A stretch of 18,516 bases of DNA from DATJUF01 sp035502655 (lineage in GTDB: Bacteria; Desulfobacterota; Binatia; Binatales; Binataceae): contig DATJUF010000219.1 of the NCBI GenBank assembly GCA_035502655.1, forward strand, positions 1 to 18,516. Reading direction: 5' to 3'. Made by a program: the position numbers and the translations under genes. The notes beneath the pieces are model-generated. The model was not told the origin of the DNA and did no database searches. It worked only from the letters and a program-made list of their open reading frames with translations. Positions 14,082 to 18,516 of this stretch are shown here, piece after piece. Within the stretch, counting starts at the first letter, position 1. Every line of letters starts with the position of its first letter.

Positions 14082-15707
14082 ATGCCTGCCAAACAGGTAC
14101 GTTTTGCTCAAGAAGCCCGCGAGAAGATTCTTCGTGGGGTTAATATTCTTGCCGACGCGGTTACTGTCACGCTCGGACCCAAGGGCCGGAACGTCGTGCT
14201 CGAAAAGAGTTTCGGCGCCCCGACGGTGACCAAGGATGGTGTAACCGTCGCCAAAGAAATCGAACTTGAAGACAAGTTCGAGAACATGGGCGCACAGATG
14301 GTCAAGGAGGTCGCATCGAAAACTTCCGATGTGGCCGGTGATGGCACGACCACAGCAACTGTGCTCGCCCGTTCGATTTTCACTGAAGGCATCAAAATGG
14401 TCGCGGCTGGCCATGATCCGATGTCGATCAAGCGCGGGATCGATCGCGCCGTTTCGTCGATCACCAGCGAATTGAAAAGCCTGTCTAAACCGACCAAGGA
14501 TCGCAAAGAGATTGCCCAGGTCGGCACCATTTCGGCGAACAACGACTCGACTATCGGCGATATCATTGCCGAGGCGATGGAAAAGGTCGGCAAAGAAGGC
14601 GTCATCACGGTTGAGGAAGCCAAAGGTCTGGAGACCACGCTGGAAGTGGTCGAGGGCATGCAATTCGACCGTGGCTATTTGTCGCCCTACTTCGTGACTG
14701 ATCCGGAGCGGATGGAAGCGAAACTGGATGACGCGTATGTGCTGATTCACGAGAAGAAGATCTCGTCGATGAAGGACCTGCTGCCGATTCTGGAGTCGAT
14801 CGCCAAGACCGGCAAGCCATTTCTACTGCTCGCCGAAGACGTTGAGGGCGAGGCACTCGCGACTTTGGTGGTCAATAAGATTCGCGGCACGTTGCAGTGT
14901 ACGGCAGTCAAGGCGCCCGGCTTCGGCGACCGCCGCAAGGCAATGCTCGAGGATATCGCGATCCTGACGGGTGGCAAGGTTATTGCCGAAGAGCTCGGGA
15001 TCAAGCTCGAGTCGATTACGCTGCAGGATCTCGGCCGAGCGAAGCGGATCGTGGTGGACAAGGACAACAGCACGATTATCGACGGAGCTGGCAAGAAAGA
15101 TGATATCGAGGGCCGGATCAAGCAGATCCGCGCTCAAATCGAAGAGACGACTTCGGACTATGACCGCGAGAAGCTGCAGGAGCGGCTGGCCAAACTGGTC
15201 GGTGGCGTGGCAGTGATTCGCGTCGGCGCAGCGACGGAAGTCGAGATGAAAGAGAAGAAGGCGCGCGTCGAAGATGCCTTGCATGCGACCCGTGCGGCGG
15301 TCGAAGAAGGCGTCGTGCCCGGCGGTGGAGTGGCTTTGATTCGCGCATCGGCGGCGCTCGATAATCTGCGCAACAGTGAAGAGGAAAAGATCGGCGTCAA
15401 TATCATCCGCAAAGCGATTGAAGATCCTTCGCGATGGATTGCGGCCAATGCGGGTTGGGAAGGCTCGGTAGTGGTCGATAAGGTCAAGAACAACAAGGGT
15501 GCCTTTGGCTTTAACGCCGCCACCGAGGAGTTCGAGGACCTGATGAAGGCCGGTATCATCGACCCGACCAAGGTCGTGCGTAGCGCGTTGCAGAATGCGG
15601 CATCAGTTGCGGCGTTATTGCTAACAACGGAGTGCATGGTGGCCGAGAAGCCCGATGAGAATAAGGGCGCAGGCGCACCCGGAATGCCTCCTGGCGGCAT
15701 GATGTAG
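14082..15707 (+). CDS. groEL: Chaperonin GroEL
   Basis: The 541-residue product is the 60-kDa chaperonin that folds proteins by ATP-driven cycles with GroES. It shows the ATP-site segments LGPKGRNVVLEKSFGAPTVT and GDGTTTATVLA (Asp87), the apical TLEVVEGMQFDRGYLSPYF stretch, and the cpn60 signature AAVEEGVVPGGG. It ends in a short GMPPGGMM tail, as in most bacterial GroEL. Length and motifs are normal, so it is probably the main housekeeping copy. AAGGAG seven bases upstream fixes ATG 14082. It is co-transcribed with groES under CIRCE control and followed by hairpins at 15717-15735 and 15749-15782. Confidence 0.99.
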   Translation: MPAKQVRFAQEAREKILRGVNILADAVTVTLGPKGRNVVLEKSFGAPTVTKDGVTVAKEIELEDKFENMGAQMVKEVASKTSDVAGDGTTTATVLARSIFTEGIKMVAAGHDPMSIKRGIDRAVSSITSELKSLSKPTKDRKEIAQVGTISANNDSTIGDIIAEAMEKVGKEGVITVEEAKGLETTLEVVEGMQFDRGYLSPYFVTDPERMEAKLDDAYVLIHEKKISSMKDLLPILESIAKTGKPFLLLAEDVEGEALATLVVNKIRGTLQCTAVKAPGFGDRRKAMLEDIAILTGGKVIAEELGIKLESITLQDLGRAKRIVVDKDNSTIIDGAGKKDDIEGRIKQIRAQIEETTSDYDREKLQERLAKLVGGVAVIRVGAATEVEMKEKKARVEDALHATRAAVEEGVVPGGGVALIRASAALDNLRNSEEEKIGVNIIRKAIEDPSRWIAANAGWEGSVVVDKVKNNKGAFGFNAATEEFEDLMKAGIIDPTKVVRSALQNAASVAALLLTTECMVAEKPDENKGAGAPGMPPGGMM

Positions 15708-15716
15708 GAATAAGTG

Positions 15717-15735
15717 AGCCGCGCGTCAGGCGGCT
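15717..15735 (+). repeat. Small hairpin after groEL
   Basis: AGCCGC and GCGGCT form a 6-bp stem around a 7-nt loop, 9 bp after the groEL stop. No T-run follows. It may work with the larger hairpin at 15749. Confidence 0.4.
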
Positions 15736-15748
15736 TAGAGTGAATGCG

Positions 15749-15782
15749 CCAACGGCGGCTGTCATCAGGCAGCCGCCGTTGG
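15749..15782. terminator. 13-bp hairpin, likely terminator of groEL
   Basis: CCAACGGCGGCTG and CAGCCGCCGTTGG are perfect 13-base inverted repeats around an 8-nt loop, placed between two convergent genes. Only TCATTT follows, so it is not a classical U-tract terminator. It could act on both strands, be aided by Rho, or protect mRNA ends. Confidence 0.6.
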
Positions 15783-15850
15783 TCATTTCACGCTCAAAAT
15801 TTTGCAGCAGGACCGCGCGAGAGCTTCAGGCCGCTAGCTTGCGCCTGTCT

Positions 15851-16288
15851 TCAGTTGCCAGGAGGCTGAGGGGCCGCATTGTCATCGGAAGGCGCCGCGT
15901 TGTCCGAATTGTCCTGATTATCGTCGTTCTGGTTCTGATCATTATCCCCGCTACTGGCATTGTCATCCGAACTATTGTCGTCATCATCTGAGTTCACGTT
16001 CGAGTCGTCGGAGTCACCATTGGGGACCGGCTGAAACTGCGGCGGACTGTCGGGATTATCGGGGTCCTGTGAAAGCTGATATTCCTGTCCAATTGCCACT
16101 TGAGGCAGCTGGCCAATCGTTGAGGACACCGTGCCGCTATTGTCCTGAGCAGCCAACGGCAGCGGAGCCATCAATAACGTCACCAGCATCGCCATAGCGA
16201 CATAAGCCGCGCGACGAGGCGAGGACTGCAGCGAAAGGCCTGCCGGCGGATTCGCCATTTGAATTTTACCTGATTGAGGGTCACTCAT
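15851..16288 (-). CDS. Exported Asp/Asn/Ser-rich protein of unknown function
   Basis: From ATG 16288 the product has 145 residues. Residues 23-47 look like a signal peptide or anchor: SSPRRAAYVAMAMLV, a hydrophobic core, and a likely cleavage site at PLAA. The mature part has a short ordinary segment (48-90, with IGQLPQVAIGQEYQLSQ) and then about 55 residues made almost only of Asp, Asn, Ser, Gly, Gln, Pro and Ala, ending QPPGN. Such a strongly acidic disordered tail could bind calcium or serve as a surface linker, but no domain is recognisable. A TTG at 16303 would add five residues, but it lies inside the proposed -10 box, so ATG is preferred. ATG 16258 (MANPPAGL) is another possible start. 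It is convergent with groEL. Confidence 0.68.
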   Translation of the reverse strand: MSDPQSGKIQMANPPAGLSLQSSPRRAAYVAMAMLVTLLMAPLPLAAQDNSGTVSSTIGQLPQVAIGQEYQLSQDPDNPDSPPQFQPVPNGDSDDSNVNSDDDDNSSDDNASSGDNDQNQNDDNQDNSDNAAPSDDNAAPQPPGN

Positions 16289-16302
16289 TGATTTGTCCGC
16301 CA

Positions 16303-16330
16303 ATTGAAGCGTTAAGGCTAAGCCTGTCAG
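16303..16330 (-). promoter_or_regulatory. Possible promoter of the acidic exported protein
   Basis: On the minus strand CTGACA (16330-16325, 5 of 6 to the -35 consensus) and TTCAAT (16308-16303, 4 of 6) are separated by 16 bp, just upstream of ATG 16288. GGCGGA, seven bases before the ATG, could serve as a weak ribosome site. Confidence 0.35.
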
Positions 16331-16442
16331 GTAGCCGCTAAATTCATCGCATAGAGCAGAGGTGGCTCAGCGATGAAACATCCAGTCGGCTTAGGTTCTA
16401 ACTTGCAACCGAGGGTGTCAATCCCTGGCAATTTTGAGCGGC

Positions 16443-18516
16443 CTACGGAGCGCTACCCCAGCATTGACGGATGTAGCCGCATCCAAGCTTGCGGCAGGCC
16501 GGCTCATTGGCGGGCCGTTTACTCCATTGGCCGGAACTTTGCGCGGCAAGGGATTCGCAGGTTAAGCGATGCAAGCGGCTGCGAATGGAATCGAGCGGCG
16601 GCAGAGCCAGCGGCATCGATTGAGGCGCGTCACGGAGAAAAACCACTTCGGCGTCAACCCGGCGGCCGGGATACGCTTCAGCCGCCGCCAGTGCGTAGAT
16701 TTCCATTTGAATCTGGTGAGCGGCAGCATCGGTAGGGTGAGTGTATTTGTAGTCGCGAATGATAATGCGGGAGGGCGTGACACATAATAGGTCGATACGG
16801 CCGCGCACGAATAACACCGGAGCGTCACCGGCCCGGAGAAAAAACGGCACCTCACGTTCGATTACCGCATCAGAGGGGAAGCTCACTTCGCTAAGATAAC
16901 GGTTCAGGTCACGCCTCAGGCGGGTGCGCTCTTCCGGATTCAAGTCAGTTTCGAGGCCGGCCGCATCGATCAGCCGCCCAAGTTCGTCACAGGCGATACC
17001 GCCGTTAATGCCGAAGTCCACCCGTTCGAGGACAGCGTGCGCTGCGAGACCCATCCGCAGAGCGCCATCGGATGTAGCGTCCGGCGTGGCGGCGGCAATC
17101 CACGGACCCGCGCGATGATCATGATTTGGCGGCAGCCTGGCCTGATAGCGCCAATAGTATTCGCGCGGGCAGCGAGCGATCACTTCGAGCTCGCTGGGGC
17201 TGAGTATGACACTGTCGGGGGACGGCGGCTCAAAGCAGAGCCGGGTACGGGCGAGTGCGGCGAACTGATCGCGTTCGCCGTGCGAGATTGGCGGCCGATC
17301 AGTGGGCGTCGCGGGGAATGGCATTGGGTCGGGGGCGCGCACCAGCAGGTGAATCCTATCGCTGATTAGCGTCTGGCTAGCCGCGCCGGTGATATCGAGG
17401 GTTCCGCCCAGATCGTCAATGAACTGCGACAGCAAGCTGCCCCAGGTGCCGGATTGGCGCTTGCCGGCCGCGCTTAGAATCAGGCGGTCACGGGCGCGCG
17501 TGATCGCGACATAGAGGATGCGGGCGGACTCGGCTTGTTCCTCATCGGCACGCAAATCGCGCAATTCTTTTAAGGCAGGATTAGGCACTTCCTCATAGCC
17601 GGCGCCGATGGTATCGCACAGGACCAGGCCCGCAGTGGGCGAGATAAGTGGAGTGGCATTCTCACGAGGCGGCTTACGCCAGAGGTCGGCGACGATCACG
17701 ATCGGAAATTCGAGACCCTTGGCCTGATGCACGGTCATCAGGCGCACGACGTTTTCATTCTCGCCGAGAATCTGGGCCTGGGGCTCACGCGGCTCCTCCT
17801 CGACGAGCCGGCGCAGATAGGCGACTAAATCGTGAAACTTAAAAAAATGATAGGCCTCGAAGGCACGCGCGAGTTCGAGCATCCGGCGGACGTTTGCAGC
17901 GCGCTGAGCTGACGGGTCAGCCGCGAGCATGACCGCCTCGAAATGGGTCAGCTCGATTACACGATCAAGCAGTTCGGTAATCGTGATGCGATCGCGGGCC
18001 TCGCGCAATTCATTGAGCACGCGCCAGGCCGACTCGGCCTCCGCGCGATCGTGCTCAAGCCAGGTGAAATCCGGTGGGTCAGGTGCGGCGAAAAGCTGCG
18101 CGAGAGTTGACGGGCCGCCGGCTCCGTTTTCAGCGCATTCGCGGAGATGGAGGGCGATATCGAGCAGGGCGTCGTCCGAAAGCGTGAAGAAGGGCGAGCG
18201 CAAGGCGGCGGCGAGCGCGAGCGAATCGCGCGGGTCGTTTACGGAGGTCAGAAGCTCGACGAGATCGATCACCTCCTGGCATCCGAAGAGGCCGCGGCCT
18301 TTGACCGTGTAAAAGGGAACATCGGCAGCGCGCAGCGCGCGTTCGTAGATGGCGACGCCGGTGAACGCGCGCATCAGAATGGTGATATCGCCATAGGCGG
18401 CGGCGCGTTCAGCTTCGAGGGCTGGGTCGAAAACGGTGATGCCTTCGGCAATCATCGCATTTATGTGCCTTGCGATCGCGGCAGCTTCAGTTCTCCGTCC
18501 AGCGGCAGCGCTGGCC
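16443..18516 (-). CDS. addA: AddA/RecB-like UvrD-family helicase-nuclease (N-terminus missing)
   Basis: The frame is open to the right window edge; the ATG at 18455 is internal, because the preceding codons read EAAAIARHINAMIAEG, typical helicase sequence. Numbered from that ATG, helicase part: GDITILMRAF at 22-31, motif V VRLMTVHQAKGLEFPIVIV at 237-255, and motif VI ARILYVAITRARDRL at 311-325. Walker A is outside the window. The C-terminal PD-(D/E)XK nuclease has His473, Asp555 in RGRIDLL, Asp568 and Lys570 in RDYKY, and QIQMEIY at 581-587. Cys429 in ARCPREYYW and Cys654, Cys659 and Cys665 near the end match an Fe-S nuclease staple as in AddB, AdnB or Cas4. It should process double-strand DNA ends for recombination. 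The AddB partner is probably upstream outside the window. AddA is the best name, though the Fe-S set is more AddB-like. Confidence 0.85.
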   Translation of the reverse strand, partial: ASAAAGRRTEAAAIARHINAMIAEGITVFDPALEAERAAAYGDITILMRAFTGVAIYERALRAADVPFYTVKGRGLFGCQEVIDLVELLTSVNDPRDSLALAAALRSPFFTLSDDALLDIALHLRECAENGAGGPSTLAQLFAAPDPPDFTWLEHDRAEAESAWRVLNELREARDRITITELLDRVIELTHFEAVMLAADPSAQRAANVRRMLELARAFEAYHFFKFHDLVAYLRRLVEEEPREPQAQILGENENVVRLMTVHQAKGLEFPIVIVADLWRKPPRENATPLISPTAGLVLCDTIGAGYEEVPNPALKELRDLRADEEQAESARILYVAITRARDRLILSAAGKRQSGTWGSLLSQFIDDLGGTLDITGAASQTLISDRIHLLVRAPDPMPFPATPTDRPPISHGERDQFAALARTRLCFEPPSPDSVILSPSELEVIARCPREYYWRYQARLPPNHDHRAGPWIAAATPDATSDGALRMGLAAHAVLERVDFGINGGIACDELGRLIDAAGLETDLNPEERTRLRRDLNRYLSEVSFPSDAVIEREVPFFLRAGDAPVLFVRGRIDLLCVTPSRIIIRDYKYTHPTDAAAHQIQMEIYALAAAEAYPGRRVDAEVVFLRDAPQSMPLALPPLDSIRSRLHRLTCESLAAQSSGQWSKRPANEPACRKLGCGYIRQCWGSAP

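Noticed and set aside
14046..14750. A 234-residue minus-strand open frame opposite groEL
   Set aside because: It mirrors highly conserved groEL codons. The translation has no recognisable domain, and groEL on the plus strand is certain.
15158..15700. A 180-residue Ala/Ser-rich minus-strand frame opposite the end of groEL
   Set aside because: It is an antisense shadow of groEL; the composition follows from complementing its codons.

Overview
The window looks like a chromosomal stretch of a bacterium with moderately high GC and mixed gene orientation. No phage, insertion sequence, CRISPR array, rRNA or tRNA gene was seen. The gene content recalls uncultured, deltaproteobacteria-like lineages such as Candidatus Binatota: a long luciferase-family flavin oxidoreductase beside an alpha/beta hydrolase, a bacterial myo-inositol-phosphate synthase, two adjacent DUF507 genes, a GAF-containing PtsP, a B12-type radical SAM protein, and CIRCE-controlled groES-groEL. 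That placement is inference from the gene mix; no marker gene that would prove it is present.

Layout, left to right. (1) Positions 1-932 hold the 3' part of a secreted CAP/SCP-domain protein whose beginning lies outside the window. (2) Positions 1082-6183 hold a plus-strand run: LLM-class flavin oxidoreductase, alpha/beta hydrolase, exported cyclophilin-type prolyl isomerase, PHP-family phosphoesterase and inositol-3-phosphate synthase. (3) On the minus strand at 6349-7731 lies a solitary site-specific DNA methyltransferase, with a possible 44-residue ORF overlapping its 3' end. It is divergent from ptsP, and the spacer between them carries paired short palindromes and a direct repeat over the likely ptsP promoter. 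(4) Positions 8059-12652 hold ptsP and then a membrane-anchored B12-binding-like radical SAM protein closed by a good intrinsic terminator. (5) Positions 12787-15707 hold two DUF507 genes and then groES-groEL, with a promoter whose predicted start falls at a perfect CIRCE operator and a 13-bp hairpin after groEL. (6) On the minus strand are a small exported Asp/Asn/Ser-rich protein (15851-16288) and the C-terminal two thirds or so of an AddA/RecB-like helicase-nuclease (16443 to the window edge) with a likely Fe-S cysteine set.

Three functional pairings are suggested by position: oxidoreductase plus hydrolase as two steps of small-molecule catabolism, PHP phosphoesterase plus inositol-phosphate synthase as an inositol route, and GroES plus GroEL as the heat-inducible chaperonin under HrcA. 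Most of the rest appear to be independent housekeeping genes. I did not find an obvious new multi-gene system. The least explained parts are the membrane-anchored radical SAM protein, the lone methyltransferase with its repeat-rich divergent spacer, the acidic low-complexity exported protein, and the Fe-S-type nuclease end of the helicase.
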